From: an uncultured Erysipelotrichaceae bacterium
Lineage (GTDB): Bacteria; Bacillota_I; Bacilli_A; Erysipelotrichales; Erysipelotrichaceae
Direction: 5' to 3'
Length of the DNA: 40,892 nt
NCBI GenBank assembly: GCA_944326795.1
Contig: CALVFJ010000014.1
Coordinates: forward strand, 1 to 40,892
This document shows positions 15,997 through 25,628 of this stretch, piece by piece. The notes under the pieces were generated by a model. The model was not told the DNA's origin and made no database searches. It saw nothing but the letters and a program-made list of their open reading frames with translations. A program made the position numbers and the translations under genes. The first letter of the stretch is position 1. Each line of letters begins with the position of its first letter.

Positions 15997-16029
15997 GTTT
16001 ATTCCTTGCTAAATTTTTAGCCGATAGAC
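15997..16029 (+). promoter_or_regulatory. Candidate S6:S18 autoregulatory leader RNA
   Basis: The rpsF leader can fold into an outer stem GTTTAT/ATAGAC (15997-16002 with 16024-16029), an asymmetric internal loop with TCCTT on one side, and an inner stem GCTAAA/TTTAGC. A CCG sits at 16021-16023 where the strands separate. Known S6:S18 leader elements carry a CCG in a bulge just upstream of rpsF, so this is a plausible match. Pairing was done by eye. Confidence 0.45.
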
Positions 16030-16049
16030 CAAAAGGAGGTAAAAAACAC

Positions 16050-16340
16050 ATGAGAAAGTATGAAGTAATGTACATTGTCAATGCTTCTTTGGAAGAAGAA
16101 AAACGTGTTGCTTTGATCGAAAGCTTACATGGTATCATTACTAATGGCGGTGGTAGCATCGTTAAGGTTGATGAATGGGGCTTGCGTGATTTCGCATATC
16201 CAATCGAAGATATGACAAAAGGTTACTATGTTGTAACTACGTTCAATGCAGACAACGAATGCGAAAAAGAATTCGATCGTTTGATGCGTATCAATGCAAA
16301 TGTAGTTCGTTACATGATCGTTAAATTAGACGAAGAATAA
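16050..16340 (+). CDS. rpsF: 30S ribosomal protein S6
   Basis: This is a full-length 96-residue S6 beginning MRKYEVMYIVNASLEEE, with the conserved WGLRDFAYPIEDMTKGYYV strand pair and the end RMRINANVVRYMIVKLDEE. S6 pairs with S18 on the platform of the small subunit. An AAAGGAGGT ribosome binding site lies 10 bases upstream. It is the first gene of rpsF-ssb-rpsR, a nearly universal bacterial order. Confidence 0.98.
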   Translation: MRKYEVMYIVNASLEEEKRVALIESLHGIITNGGGSIVKVDEWGLRDFAYPIEDMTKGYYVVTTFNADNECEKEFDRLMRINANVVRYMIVKLDEE

Positions 16341-16350
16341 GAGGTAAGAT

Positions 16351-16827
16351 ATGATTAATCGCGTGGTTTTGGTTGGTCGTGTGACCAAAGATGTTGAAGT
16401 ACGCAAAACAACTTCAGGATTAAGCGTTGCGCAGTTTACCGTTGCTTGCAACCGACGTCAAAGTGCTAATACGCCAGAACGTCAGGCTGATTTTATCAAC
16501 TGTGTTGCTTGGCGGCAAACAGCTGACTTTATGAGCCAGTACTGTAAAAAAGGTTCTTTGGTCGGGGTTGAAGGACGTATCCAGACCCGTAATTACGATA
16601 ATGCGGAAGGCCGCAGGGTATATGTTACCGAAGTTATCTGTGATTCGGTGCAGTTATTAGCTCGTCCTAATCAAACAGGCGCTCCGGTCGCTAACAATCC
16701 TCAGCCAAGTATGAACAATACTTATCCAGCTGATGATTTCGCTAATAACGCATTTGATGATAACGGATTTGATGATTTCACTTCAGGAGTATCTTTGGAT
16801 ATTTCAAGTGATGATTTACCATTTTAA
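16351..16827 (+). CDS. ssb: Single-stranded DNA-binding protein
   Basis: This 158-residue SSB has an N-terminal OB fold (about 1-105: MINRVVLVGRVTKDVEVRKT, then FINCVAWRQTADF and the KGSLVGVEGRIQTRNY strand), a flexible Asn/Pro/Asp-rich linker, and the acidic C-terminal tip DDLPF that recruits repair and replication partners. The protein coats single-stranded DNA as a tetramer. It lies ten bases after rpsF, with GAGG just upstream of the ATG, and is co-transcribed with both ribosomal genes. Confidence 0.97.
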   Translation: MINRVVLVGRVTKDVEVRKTTSGLSVAQFTVACNRRQSANTPERQADFINCVAWRQTADFMSQYCKKGSLVGVEGRIQTRNYDNAEGRRVYVTEVICDSVQLLARPNQTGAPVANNPQPSMNNTYPADDFANNAFDDNGFDDFTSGVSLDISSDDLPF

Positions 16828-16846
16828 TTGAAAGGAGATTGTTATT

Positions 16847-17077
16847 ATGGCATTTAAGAAACAAAGAATGGGACGTAAGAAAGTTTGTTACTTTACAAAA
16901 AACAACATTACGTACATTGATTATAAAGATGTTGAATTATTGAAGAAATTTATCTCACCTAACGGTAAGATCATTCCTAGACGTGTAACAGGTACACGTG
17001 CTAAATATCAACGTATGCTAGCAGTTGCGATCAAACGTGCACGTCAGATGGCATTGCTTCCTTACGTAGCAGACTAA
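16847..17077 (+). CDS. rpsR: 30S ribosomal protein S18
   Basis: This 76-residue S18 is full length. It starts [16 protein letters not shown] and contains the conserved [27 protein letters not shown] and the basic helix [22 protein letters not shown]18 forms a dimer with S6 on the small subunit. An AAAGGAG ribosome binding site precedes it. Only one cysteine (C14) is present, so it is not the four-cysteine zinc form. A strong terminator follows. Confidence 0.98.
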   Translation: MAFKKQRMGRKKVCYFTKNNITYIDYKDVELLKKFISPNGKIIPRRVTGTRAKYQRMLAVAIKRARQMALLPYVAD

Positions 17078-17088
17078 TTGTAAAGCTG

Positions 17089-17117
17089 ACCTCCTTTATA
17101 TCAAAAGGAGGTTTTTT
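17089..17117 (+). terminator. Rho-independent terminator after rpsR
   Basis: ACCTCCTTT and AAAGGAGGT form a perfect 9-bp stem with a six-base loop, followed by six Ts. The right arm contains a ribosome-binding-site-like AAAGGAGG, but the next gene has its own AAAGAGG further downstream. Confidence 0.9.
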
Positions 17118-17135
17118 GTTAAAAGAGGTATAGTT

Positions 17136-18053
17136 ATGGACAATAACGTTAGAAAACTAACAGACGGGGCTCTGATGTTAGCTATCATCGGCATCTTTGT
17201 TTTGGCTGATGTGCAGCTGGCAGGGGTGCTTACGGGGTATTCGGCATTTTTGGTTCCGCTGCCTTTAGCTTTGTATGGTGTTAAATATGGCCAAAAAGAT
17301 GGCATGATCGTTTTGATTGCAGCATCTTTGCTGGCAATGATGCTAGGAGGCTTTACCAAGCTTTTTTATATTGCTAGCTATGGTATTTGTGGTTTGTATT
17401 ATGGGGATGGCGTCAAGCAGCACAAAGACATGGCTAAGGTGATAATCGTTACTTGCTTGATCGCTATTTTTAGCAATGCCATGACGACAGTTGTGCTTGC
17501 TAGTGTATTTGGTTATGATCTATTGGGTGATATCGCAATATACACAGATATATTGGACAAGATTGGTTATGCGCAGCTGGTTGGAGCTAGTGATATTTCC
17601 TCGGTCATCAAAAGCATTATCGTTTTTACGACGATCTTTTTAGGGATATGTGAGGGGTTCATCATTCATTTTTGCTGTAAGCTATTGTTAGCAAGGCTAA
17701 AATATAAGGTACCAAAAGTAGATTTCTCGCATCTTAAAGCGGGAAGGTGGAGCGGATATTTAGCAATTACAGGTTTTATTGCTTATAATATTTTGCACGG
17801 GATGATGCCTGATCCTGCATTAAATGATGGGTTGTATGTTTTTTCGATGCTTTGTAGCTTGTATTTGATGTTCTATGGAGCTATAGGCCTTTATAGCATG
17901 CTGCAAAAATATTTTGTTATAAAAAATAGGTCATTACGCGTTATAATTATTATAATAGCGCTATTGCTATTTAATTTGCTGATGATGATAATTGGTTTCA
18001 TTTATCTGACAACAGATCTTAAAGAAAGGATTAATACAGATGCAACAAATTGA
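17136..18053 (+). CDS. YybS-like DUF2232 membrane protein
   Basis: This 305-residue integral membrane protein has about eight hydrophobic segments and matches the YybS family (DUF2232) in size, topology and position. Conserved-looking pieces are the N-terminal RKLTDGALMLAI segment, PLPLALYGVKYG and the segment around FIAYNILHGMM. The family's function is unknown. An AAAGAGGTATAGTT precedes the ATG. The 3' end overlaps gdpP by 14 bases. In Bacillus yybS also sits directly upstream of gdpP (yybT), rplI and dnaC (the dnaB homologue), so the assignment rests strongly on order. Confidence 0.85.
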   Translation: MDNNVRKLTDGALMLAIIGIFVLADVQLAGVLTGYSAFLVPLPLALYGVKYGQKDGMIVLIAASLLAMMLGGFTKLFYIASYGICGLYYGDGVKQHKDMAKVIIVTCLIAIFSNAMTTVVLASVFGYDLLGDIAIYTDILDKIGYAQLVGASDISSVIKSIIVFTTIFLGICEGFIIHFCCKLLLARLKYKVPKVDFSHLKAGRWSGYLAITGFIAYNILHGMMPDPALNDGLYVFSMLCSLYLMFYGAIGLYSMLQKYFVIKNRSLRVIIIIIALLLFNLLMMIIGFIYLTTDLKERINTDATN

Positions 18054-20007
18054 TAGGCTAAAATGGCAGATATTTTCCTTGATCGTCTTACAGGCTTTTA
18101 TCCTGATCGTTTTGTATTTCTTTTTTGAGATGAGCGTCATCGTTCCAATGATCATTACGATCGTTGAGGGCTTTATCGTTTACTATATCATTTATTTCTG
18201 CAAGAAAGAAATGGATAACTATAGCCATGGAGTTGAGAATTATCTAGGAAATTCATATCGCGAGATCTTTGGTTTTGGGCAGATCGGTATCGTGATGTAT
18301 GATGAGAACTATGTCGTTACGTTCATGAGCGAGCTGTTTAATGACAGCAATATCGATCGAGTAGGAAAGAAGATCCTTAGCTGGTTGCCAGAAGTAGATG
18401 AGCTTATCAGCGGTAAAAGCGAAACCGCTAAGATCATGCTGGATAATCGCTTATATGAAGTTAAACGAAAAGATGATGATGCGGTCTTATTGTTTAGGGA
18501 TATCACGGCCGAAGAATACTTTGAAACTTGTTATAAGGATGAGCAACTGGTAATCGGTTTGTTCAATCTTGATAATTATGAAGAATCAACGCAGTATGAA
18601 GATGAGATCGAGGTTAGCAACATCAATTCGATCTTGCGTACCTGTATCAATGAATATGCCAAAGAGCATAAGATCATGTTAAAACGGTTGAATAGCTTTC
18701 GCTATCTGGCTGTTTTGAATGAAAAGATATATAAAGAACTGGTTGATGAAAAATTTAGCCTTTTATCGAAAGTAAAAAAAGAAGCGCAGAAGCTGGATGT
18801 ACCAATTACTTTGTCGATGAGCTTTGCTAGAGGATCTAGTGATATCCAGCAGCTAGATGAAGTTAGCGTTCATCTGATGGATCTAGCTCAGACCCGTGGC
18901 GGCGATCAGGTCGTTACCAAAAAAATGGATGAAGATGTCAAATATTATGGTGGATCAAGCGAAGCTTTAGAAAAACGTAGCCGTGTTCGTGTTAGGGTCA
19001 TGGCTAATACCATCAGAGAATTGATCATGAAAAGTAGCAATGTCATCATTTGTGGTCATAAGGTAGCAGATTTTGACTGTATCGGTGCTGCCATCGGAAT
19101 GTCAAGGATCGTTGAATGTTACCATAAACAGGTTTGCATCGTAGCAAAAAGCGGTGGTGTCGAGGAAAAGATCAAGGCAGCAATGGATATCAATGCCAAA
19201 GCTTTAAAGGATCGCGTATTTTTCGTTACAGAAAATGAAGCTCTTAATCAACTGCGCGATAATAGTTTGGTCATCATGATCGATCATCACAATTTATCGC
19301 AGTCCAATGGTCCGCAGATCTTGCAAAAGGCTAAAAGGATCGCTATCATCGATCATCATCGTCGTAGTGCCGAATTAGAAGTTAAACCGATGTATGTATA
19401 TATCGAAAGTGCGGCTAGTTCAAGCTGTGAATTAATAACAGAATTTATTCCATATATTAGCAATCGGTTGGATATCAATGAAGTTGAAGCAACTATCATG
19501 TTAGGTGGTATGACGGTCGATACTAATTCATTTAGGCGCAAGACCGGTTCAAGGACCTATGATGCCGCTAGTGTTTTGCGGAAGCTTGGAGCTAATCCAT
19601 TGTTGGTAGATGATTATCTAAAGGATACCTTTGAGGAAATGCGTATCAAGAACATGATCGTAGCTAATAGCTATCAGTTGAAAGATGGCGTGGTCATTTC
19701 GTGCAATGACGTCTTGATAACGCGTAGCTTGATGTCCCAAGGAGCCGATAAGATCATGACGATCCAAAACATGCGTGCAGCATTCGTTATTGCAAAAGGT
19801 GAGGATGATCAAACATGCATATCAGCTAGAAGCGATGGTACGATCAATGTTCAGATCATCATGGAAAAGATGCATGGCGGTGGTCATTTGACCGGCGCAG
19901 CATTGCAACGTAAAAATACCACGGTCGAAGCATTGAAAGAAGAACTGATCATGCAGATCGAAGAATATTTTAAGGAGGTACAAGATGAAGGTAATATTAA
20001 AAACTGA
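18040..20007 (+). CDS. gdpP: Cyclic-di-AMP phosphodiesterase GdpP
   Basis: GdpP hydrolyses the second messenger c-di-AMP, which controls potassium uptake and wall integrity. The 655 residues show the full domain order: two membrane helices (about 8-50), a PAS-like domain (about 80-150), a degenerate GGDEF domain (about 170-300, with RGGDQ in place of GGDEF), a DHH domain (about 330-500) and DHHA1 (about 560-645). Metal-binding motifs are visible: DFDCIGAA, the DHH triplets in MIDHHN and IIDHHRR, and [17 protein letters not shown] marks DHHA1. The 5' end overlaps the YybS-like gene and the 3' end overlaps rplI by 23 bases. An AAAGGATTAATACAG leader supplies the ribosome binding site. Confidence 0.95.
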   Translation: MQQIDRLKWQIFSLIVLQAFILIVLYFFFEMSVIVPMIITIVEGFIVYYIIYFCKKEMDNYSHGVENYLGNSYREIFGFGQIGIVMYDENYVVTFMSELFNDSNIDRVGKKILSWLPEVDELISGKSETAKIMLDNRLYEVKRKDDDAVLLFRDITAEEYFETCYKDEQLVIGLFNLDNYEESTQYEDEIEVSNINSILRTCINEYAKEHKIMLKRLNSFRYLAVLNEKIYKELVDEKFSLLSKVKKEAQKLDVPITLSMSFARGSSDIQQLDEVSVHLMDLAQTRGGDQVVTKKMDEDVKYYGGSSEALEKRSRVRVRVMANTIRELIMKSSNVIICGHKVADFDCIGAAIGMSRIVECYHKQVCIVAKSGGVEEKIKAAMDINAKALKDRVFFVTENEALNQLRDNSLVIMIDHHNLSQSNGPQILQKAKRIAIIDHHRRSAELEVKPMYVYIESAASSSCELITEFIPYISNRLDINEVEATIMLGGMTVDTNSFRRKTGSRTYDAASVLRKLGANPLLVDDYLKDTFEEMRIKNMIVANSYQLKDGVVISCNDVLITRSLMSQGADKIMTIQNMRAAFVIAKGEDDQTCISARSDGTINVQIIMEKMHGGGHLTGAALQRKNTTVEALKEELIMQIEEYFKEVQDEGNIKN

Positions 20008-20431
20008 TGTTAAAAAAGTTGGAAAAAAGGGAGAAATCGTTGAAGTTAGCGATGGTTATGCCCGCAACTTTTTGATCAATAAAGGGCTAGCAGTGCAAGC
20101 TACAGCTAAAAGCTTGGAGATCTTAGCTGATCAAAAAGCTCAAGAAGCAGAACACCAGCAGCTTTTAAAAGAAGAAGCTTTAAAATTAAAAGAAGAGCTA
20201 AAAGATATGGTCTTTGAATTTAAGGTCAAAAGCGGTAAGGAAGGCCGAGTATTTGGTAGCGTTAGCACCAAGCAGATCCATGAAGCATTATGTGCTAAAG
20301 GCATTAAGATCGATAAACGGAAGATCTTAGATACGGCACCTATCACTTCTTTAGGTACGACGATCGTTAAGGTCGAATTATATAAAAATGTCATTGGCGA
20401 GATCAAATGTCATTTGAGCGCAAATGAATAA
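19985..20431 (+). CDS. rplI: 50S ribosomal protein L9
   Basis: This full-length 148-residue L9 has an N-terminal domain ([31 protein letters not shown]), a long connecting helix (about 40-75, rich in Glu, Lys and Leu), and a C-terminal RNA-binding domain with [12 protein letters not shown]. The start lies inside the end of gdpP, with AAGGAGGTACAAG directly upstream. Confidence 0.97.
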   Translation: MKVILKTDVKKVGKKGEIVEVSDGYARNFLINKGLAVQATAKSLEILADQKAQEAEHQQLLKEEALKLKEELKDMVFEFKVKSGKEGRVFGSVSTKQIHEALCAKGIKIDKRKILDTAPITSLGTTIVKVELYKNVIGEIKCHLSANE

Positions 20432-20444
20432 TTAGGAGGAAATG

Positions 20445-21794
20445 ATGGTAAGAACAATGCCTTGTGCCCTTGAAGCTGAGTCTAGTTTATTAGGGACGAT
20501 CATGTTATATAACAGTGCTCCAAGGATCGCAATCGAAGAGGGGCTAAGAGACAGTGATTTTTATCTTGATGCTAATCGTAAGATCTTCGGGGCCATTGTT
20601 GATATCTATAATGAAAATAAGCCGATCGATATAACCACGGTGGCGACGCGGTTAAATGATCTTAATCTTTTGAATATTGTCGGCGGAACGGATTATCTGG
20701 CTAACCTTAGTGAAGCGGCAGTAACCAGTGCTAATACCAAGATGTATGTGGATATCATCAAAGATAAAGCATATATGCGTATGATGATCGAGGCCGCACA
20801 AAAGATCTTGGATGAAGGTTTTGATGGTCAGGTAAATATCGATGAATATCTTGATGAAGCAGAAAAAGCGGTGCTTAATGTCAGCCGCAATCGCCGTACC
20901 AGTGAATTTTTAACGGGTGCGGAGGTCATTGACAGAGTAATCGATAATATTCATAAGATGGAAGATAACCATTCTAACATTACTGGAGTTGCGACCGGTT
21001 TTAGAGATCTTGATTACGTTACGCATGGTTTTCAGCGTTCTGATCTGATCATATTGGCTGCCAGACCTTCAATGGGTAAGACGGCCTTTGCATTAAATCT
21101 AGCGATGAATATGGCGCAATTGCAAAATAATGAAGCTGTAGCGATCTTTTCTTTAGAAATGCCAGCCGATCAATTGATATCGCGTATCCTTAGTGCCAAA
21201 AGCCATGTGCCTGGCGATAATCTAAGAACAGGAAGATTGAATAATAATGAGTGGAGCTCGATCAATGAGGCAGCTACCGAGCTAAAAAGCTGTAAGATCT
21301 TTATCGATGATAAAGCAGGAGCAAGGGTCAATGAGATCTTTGCCAAATGCCGGCGCTTGCAAAGCGAACATGGTTTGGCTTGCGTGCTTATTGACTATAT
21401 TCAGCTGATTACTGGAAATGGCAAAGCAGGAGATAATCGTCAGCAGGAAGTCAGTGATATTTCGCGGGGCTTAAAAGCTTTGGCCCGTGAACTTAATGTA
21501 CCGGTCATCGCCTTATCTCAGCTTAGCCGTTCGGTTGAACAAAGAAACGATAAAAGACCGATGCTGAGTGATTTGCGTGAATCTGGTGCTCTAGAACAGG
21601 ATGCCGATATCGTTATGATGCTTTATCGTGATTCATATTATAATGCTGAATCAAAGGAAAAGGCGAACGAAACCGGTAGTGAAGTCATCGAAGTTAATAT
21701 CGCCAAGCATCGTAATGGTGCTACCAAGGTCGTAGAAATGGCTTTCGAAGGAAAGACCAATGCGTTCTACAATATCGATCATAGCAAGGAGTAA
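20445..21794 (+). CDS. dnaB: Replicative DNA helicase
   Basis: DnaB is the hexameric helicase that unwinds DNA at the replication fork. About 449 residues: an N-terminal domain (about 1-110, MPCALEAESSLLGTIML onward) that contacts primase, then the RecA-like ATPase domain with Walker A ARPSMGKTA (about 207-215), Walker B in CVLIDYIQLI, and the DnaB motifs SLEMPADQL and LSQLSRSVEQR...LSDLRESGALEQDAD. No intein interrupts it. Two adjacent ATGs occur at 20442 and 20445; the second is preferred because it lies five bases from AGGAGG. It follows rplI as in Bacillus. Confidence 0.96.
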   Translation: MVRTMPCALEAESSLLGTIMLYNSAPRIAIEEGLRDSDFYLDANRKIFGAIVDIYNENKPIDITTVATRLNDLNLLNIVGGTDYLANLSEAAVTSANTKMYVDIIKDKAYMRMMIEAAQKILDEGFDGQVNIDEYLDEAEKAVLNVSRNRRTSEFLTGAEVIDRVIDNIHKMEDNHSNITGVATGFRDLDYVTHGFQRSDLIILAARPSMGKTAFALNLAMNMAQLQNNEAVAIFSLEMPADQLISRILSAKSHVPGDNLRTGRLNNNEWSSINEAATELKSCKIFIDDKAGARVNEIFAKCRRLQSEHGLACVLIDYIQLITGNGKAGDNRQQEVSDISRGLKALARELNVPVIALSQLSRSVEQRNDKRPMLSDLRESGALEQDADIVMMLYRDSYYNAESKEKANETGSEVIEVNIAKHRNGATKVVEMAFEGKTNAFYNIDHSKE

Positions 21795-21798
21795 TGCG

Positions 21799-23319
21799 AT
21801 GAAGAAATTTTTGCCAATACTATTGATGGCCGTATTAGCAATAGCAATTACAATTGCAACCAACAGCGCAAAGATCTTTTCAAAAGCGCAAGGCGAAGCT
21901 AAAGTAGTGTCTAATGTTAATGATGCCATGATCACGCAGCAGATAGTTGGAGTAAATGATCAAGCAAAGATGATCTATAAGCTATATGATGCCGGACATT
22001 TGGTCGGGGTATTAGAAGATCTATCACCAATTTCTGATGTCTTGCAAAGCGTCTATGATGTTGAATTTTCTGAGATCTTTCCTGATAAAGATATTTATTT
22101 GGGCGAAGACCTATATATAGCTCAAGAATTAAGTTATTATGATTTTGAAGATGTTTCAGCACAAATCGCTGATTATATCAAGGAACGTAATGTTTATACG
22201 ATCCAAGCTTATAGCGTCGAATTTGCTGATCAAGATGGCGTTTATGCCAATATATTTGTGCAGGATCTAAAGATCTACGAAGAAGCCTTGATCAAATATC
22301 TAGGATATTTTATCGATCCAGAAGATCTGACGATCCTAATGAACAATCAAGAGCCTAAAGCTTTGACGACATATGGTACGCGTGATGTGTCTTTTGAGAT
22401 CAAGCAGACGATCACCACATCGGGAACCTATGCCCCAAGCAATCAGGTATATACGACAGTTGATCAGGTCTTGGAATTTTTGAAATACGGAGATAATACG
22501 GAACGTGAGTATTATACGGTCCAGGAATTTGATACGGTAGCAGGTGTTGGTTCCAAAAACCATGGCTTGAGCGCTACGCAGGTCATGAATATCAATAGCG
22601 ATATCATCAACAGCGTCGATCAGGTCTTGGAAGTAGGTACTGAGCTTTGTGTCACTTACTTTACGCCGGTCATCGATGTCATCGTTTATCGTGAAAACAT
22701 GAAAAAGGAACCAGTATATTCGACTGAAACCTTGTATATCGAAGATCCAACGATCCGAGAAGGCAAGGAAGAAGTACGTCAAGCTGGTGAAGCCGGTAGT
22801 CAAAATGCTTTATATCTAGAAAAATGGGAAAACGGTGTCTTGGTCAGCGGTGAATTGCAAAGTTCGGTCGTTACCATTCAACCGGTCCAGGAAATCATTG
22901 CGCGCGGTACGATGGTCATTCCAGGGGTTGGAACCGGTACCTTCCGTTGGCCGGTCGACAATCCGACGATCAGCTGTGGCTGGGGCTGTTATGTTGGACA
23001 TCGTGCGATCGATATCCAGAATATGTATGATCGCTATGGTAATTTATATGCTGCCGATAGAGGAACGGTCATTACCAATTCTTATAACAGCATCAATGGT
23101 AACTATATGATCATTGACCATGGCAATGGTTATCAGACCTATTATGGTCATATGAATACCCCAGGTTATTTTGCGGAAGGAGAAACCGTAGATAAAGGTG
23201 ATATCATCGGACAGATCGGCATGACCGGATTAGCTACCGGGCCGCATGTTCATTTCTTCATCAAGGAAAATGGAGAGCGCAGGAATCCATGTGATGGTTT
23301 CTTGCCGTGCTACGGATGA
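21799..23319 (+). CDS. Secreted LysM-G5-M23 peptidoglycan hydrolase
   Basis: This 506-residue exported protein has an N-terminal membrane or signal segment (about 4-22), a large unrecognised region (about 30-235), a LysM-like wall-binding repeat (about 237-287, EYYTVQEFDTVAGVG...), a G5-like domain (about 300-372), and an M23 endopeptidase (about 380-497). Metal and catalytic residues are intact: H401 and D405 in GHRAID, then H451 in YYGHM and H483/H485 in HVHF. The ATG at 21799 has AAGGAG seven bases upstream; a longer form starting inside dnaB is unlikely. It sits between dnaB and walJ, where walR-walK-walH-walI lie in Bacillus, and overlaps walJ as ATGA. Wall cleavage is inferred from the family. 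Confidence 0.87.
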   Translation: MKKFLPILLMAVLAIAITIATNSAKIFSKAQGEAKVVSNVNDAMITQQIVGVNDQAKMIYKLYDAGHLVGVLEDLSPISDVLQSVYDVEFSEIFPDKDIYLGEDLYIAQELSYYDFEDVSAQIADYIKERNVYTIQAYSVEFADQDGVYANIFVQDLKIYEEALIKYLGYFIDPEDLTILMNNQEPKALTTYGTRDVSFEIKQTITTSGTYAPSNQVYTTVDQVLEFLKYGDNTEREYYTVQEFDTVAGVGSKNHGLSATQVMNINSDIINSVDQVLEVGTELCVTYFTPVIDVIVYRENMKKEPVYSTETLYIEDPTIREGKEEVRQAGEAGSQNALYLEKWENGVLVSGELQSSVVTIQPVQEIIARGTMVIPGVGTGTFRWPVDNPTISCGWGCYVGHRAIDIQNMYDRYGNLYAADRGTVITNSYNSINGNYMIIDHGNGYQTYYGHMNTPGYFAEGETVDKGDIIGQIGMTGLATGPHVHFFIKENGERRNPCDGFLPCYG

Positions 23320-24056
23320 GGATCTATTCATTAGCAAGTGGATCTAAAGGCAATTGTTTCATCATAAAGTTTCCAAATACATGCTTGATGATCGATTGCG
23401 GAACGACCCAAAAATATCTAAAAACAGCAATGGCATCGCTGCAGTTTCATAAGCAGGACATCGATGCCTTGCTGATTACCCATGATCATAGCGATCATGT
23501 TGCACAGTTAAAAATGTTTAAGGATCTGCCGATATATAGTCCGCTGCCTTTTAAAGATCTTGATCTGCAGATGATAGAACCATCCGAGGCTTTTTTGATC
23601 AAGGATATCATTATCTATCCTTTGGCGCTGAGCCATGATGCTAGCATTACTTTAGGTTATATCTTTGATGATGGTACGCAGCGCTGTGCATATATAACGG
23701 ATACCGGTTATGTGCCGGAAAAATATTATCCTTTGCTTAAAGATTTGGACTATATCATCATCGAAAGCAATCATGATGTTCAGATGCTGATGGAATCAGC
23801 TCGACCGCTGCATGTGAAAAGGCGGATATTAGGAGCAAGCGGGCATCTTTGCAATGAAGATTGTGCTGATGTCTTAAGCCGGATCATCGGCCCTAAAACT
23901 AAAGGCATCATGTTGGCTCATATCTCGCATGAAGCTAATGATCATGCCTTGGCTCTAGCGACTAATATCAATTATTTGCAAAGCTGCGGCATCGATACCC
24001 AAGCAATTCAGATCAAAACGTGTGAACAATTTGCAATCGTGGAATTAGGAGGCTGA
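23316..24056 (+). CDS. walJ: WalJ/YycJ-like metallo-beta-lactamase-fold hydrolase
   Basis: This 246-residue protein of the metallo-beta-lactamase superfamily matches YycJ (WalJ), a predicted exonuclease tied to wall and division timing. It begins MRIYSLASGSKGNC and carries the metal motif THDHSDH (HxHxDH), a His in ALSHDA, the Asp in YITDTGY, and GHLCNEDC near the C-terminus. The start overlaps the hydrolase stop as ATGA, without its own ribosome binding site, so expression depends on coupling. WalJ followed by HtrA and RlmH is the standard Firmicute order. Confidence 0.93.
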   Translation: MRIYSLASGSKGNCFIIKFPNTCLMIDCGTTQKYLKTAMASLQFHKQDIDALLITHDHSDHVAQLKMFKDLPIYSPLPFKDLDLQMIEPSEAFLIKDIIIYPLALSHDASITLGYIFDDGTQRCAYITDTGYVPEKYYPLLKDLDYIIIESNHDVQMLMESARPLHVKRRILGASGHLCNEDCADVLSRIIGPKTKGIMLAHISHEANDHALALATNINYLQSCGIDTQAIQIKTCEQFAIVELGG

Positions 24057-24058
24057 AA

Positions 24059-25129
24059 ATGAAGAAATTTATTTATATTGCCATAAGCATCTTATTTATT
24101 TGGAACATTTTCTTGACTTTTGAATTTTTCAATACGCCGCAACATAGTACGATCGAACAAAACATCATTGAAACAACGATAACAGGTTATACGACGGATA
24201 TTACCAAAACCGTAGCTGATTGTGAAACTAAGGTTGTAACGGTTGAAAATTATCAAGATGAAGTCTTAGATTCTATGGGTAGTGGCATTGTTTATGAATA
24301 CAGCCAAAATGAAGCATATATCGTTACTAATTATCATGTTATCAAAGATAGCCAACGGTTGAATGCTATTTTTGCCAATGGGACAAGCGTTGAACTTAGC
24401 GTTGTCGGTTATGATGAAAATTATGATGTTGCTTTGCTTAAGGCCAAGACTGATTTCAATGTTGAACCTTTTGTTCATGGTGATTCTGAATTGGCTAGAA
24501 AAGGCGAGTATGTGATCGCTATTGGCTCGCCATTGGCACAGGATTTTGCTGGCAGCGTTACTTTTGGCGTCATCAGCGGTAAGGATCTGGTCTTGAGCAT
24601 CGACAGTGATAATGATGGGATCTTGGATACTGATATGGTCTTGCTGCAGACCGATGCTGCCATGAATATTGGCAATAGTGGCGGAGCCTTGGTTAACCTT
24701 AATGGCGAATTGATTGGGATGAATTCTTTGGGATTGACAGGTTCTAATGTGCAAGGCATGAATTTTGCGATTCCGATCAACGAACTAAGCTATATCGTGG
24801 ATCAGCTACAGGAATATGGCGTGGTGAGCCGCGGTTATCTTGGCGTAAGCGGAGAGGATGTAGCTAATCTTGAAAGTTATGAAAAAAGCTACTTAAATCT
24901 TAATCTTGAAGTCGATGAAGGATATTTGATCCATATGATCGAAGAGGGCAGTCCTGCTGCTAGCGTTGGTTTGCAGCCTAATGATATCATCATCAAGGTA
25001 AATGGCCAGGATATCGCTGGATTCAAAGAACTTAGGACATTATTGTATTCTTTAAATCCTCAGGATACGATCCAAGTTACTTATTTGCGAAATAATGCAG
25101 AAGAAACGGTTAGCGTGGTATTAGGATGA
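24059..25129 (+). CDS. htrA: HtrA-like serine protease
   Basis: This 356-residue membrane-anchored protease of the HtrA/DegP family handles damaged or misfolded exported proteins. It has one N-terminal helix (about 3-24), a trypsin-like domain with the triad H93 (VTNYHVIKD), D123 (NYDVALLK) and S207 (GNSGGAL), and one PDZ domain (about 240-350, with GYLGVSG and GSPAASVGLQPNDIIIKVNG). All catalytic residues are present. It follows walJ by two bases and overlaps rlmH as ATGA. Confidence 0.95.
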   Translation: MKKFIYIAISILFIWNIFLTFEFFNTPQHSTIEQNIIETTITGYTTDITKTVADCETKVVTVENYQDEVLDSMGSGIVYEYSQNEAYIVTNYHVIKDSQRLNAIFANGTSVELSVVGYDENYDVALLKAKTDFNVEPFVHGDSELARKGEYVIAIGSPLAQDFAGSVTFGVISGKDLVLSIDSDNDGILDTDMVLLQTDAAMNIGNSGGALVNLNGELIGMNSLGLTGSNVQGMNFAIPINELSYIVDQLQEYGVVSRGYLGVSGEDVANLESYEKSYLNLNLEVDEGYLIHMIEEGSPAASVGLQPNDIIIKVNGQDIAGFKELRTLLYSLNPQDTIQVTYLRNNAEETVSVVLG

Positions 25130-25599
25130 TCAAGATCGTCGCTGTAGGCAAGATCAAAGAAAAGTATCTTAAAGATGGCATCAACGAGTATGCCAAGCGT
25201 TTATCACCATATACCAAGCTGGAGATCATCGAAGTATTGGACGAAAATACTTATGAAGATAAGCCGGCCTTGAACGAACAGATCAAACAAATTGAAGGAC
25301 AAAGGATCTTAAGCAAGATCGGCAAAGATGATTTTGTGATAGCTTTGGACCTTCATGGAGAAGGATTTAACAGTGAAAAATTGGCTAAAAAACTGGCTGA
25401 TATCAACACTTATCGTACTAGCAAGATAACTTTTGTGATCGCTGGTTCGCTTGGTTATAGCAAGGAGGTCTTGCAGCGCGCAGATCTGCGCTGGAAATTA
25501 AGCGATTGTACTTTTCCTCATCAGTTGGTTCGCTTGCTTTTGGTAGAACAAATATATCGCTGCTACAAGATCAATAATCATGAACCATATCATAAATGA
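25126..25599 (+). CDS. rlmH: 23S rRNA pseudouridine-1915 N3-methyltransferase RlmH
   Basis: This 157-residue SPOUT-class methyltransferase modifies a pseudouridine in helix 69 of 23S rRNA. The sequence is full length: MIKIVAVGKIKEKYLKDGI at the start, FVIAGSLGYSKEV with the cofactor-binding knot, and the conserved C-terminus FPHQLVRLLLVEQIYRCYKINNHEPYHK. It is the last gene of the long run that begins at the YybS-like gene; a palindrome follows at once. Confidence 0.97.
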   Translation: MIKIVAVGKIKEKYLKDGINEYAKRLSPYTKLEIIEVLDENTYEDKPALNEQIKQIEGQRILSKIGKDDFVIALDLHGEGFNSEKLAKKLADINTYRTSKITFVIAGSLGYSKEVLQRADLRWKLSDCTFPHQLVRLLLVEQIYRCYKINNHEPYHK

Positions 25600-25628
25600 T
25601 GCCGGCTTTTTTATCGAAGCCGGCATTT
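25599..25628 (+). terminator. Palindromic terminator between rlmH and the convergent YolD-like gene
   Basis: ATGCCGGCTT and AAGCCGGCAT form a perfect 10-bp stem with an eight-base loop, followed by TTT. The symmetric stem lies between two convergent genes and may act on both strands, although the T tail is short. It includes the last base of the rlmH stop. Confidence 0.65.
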
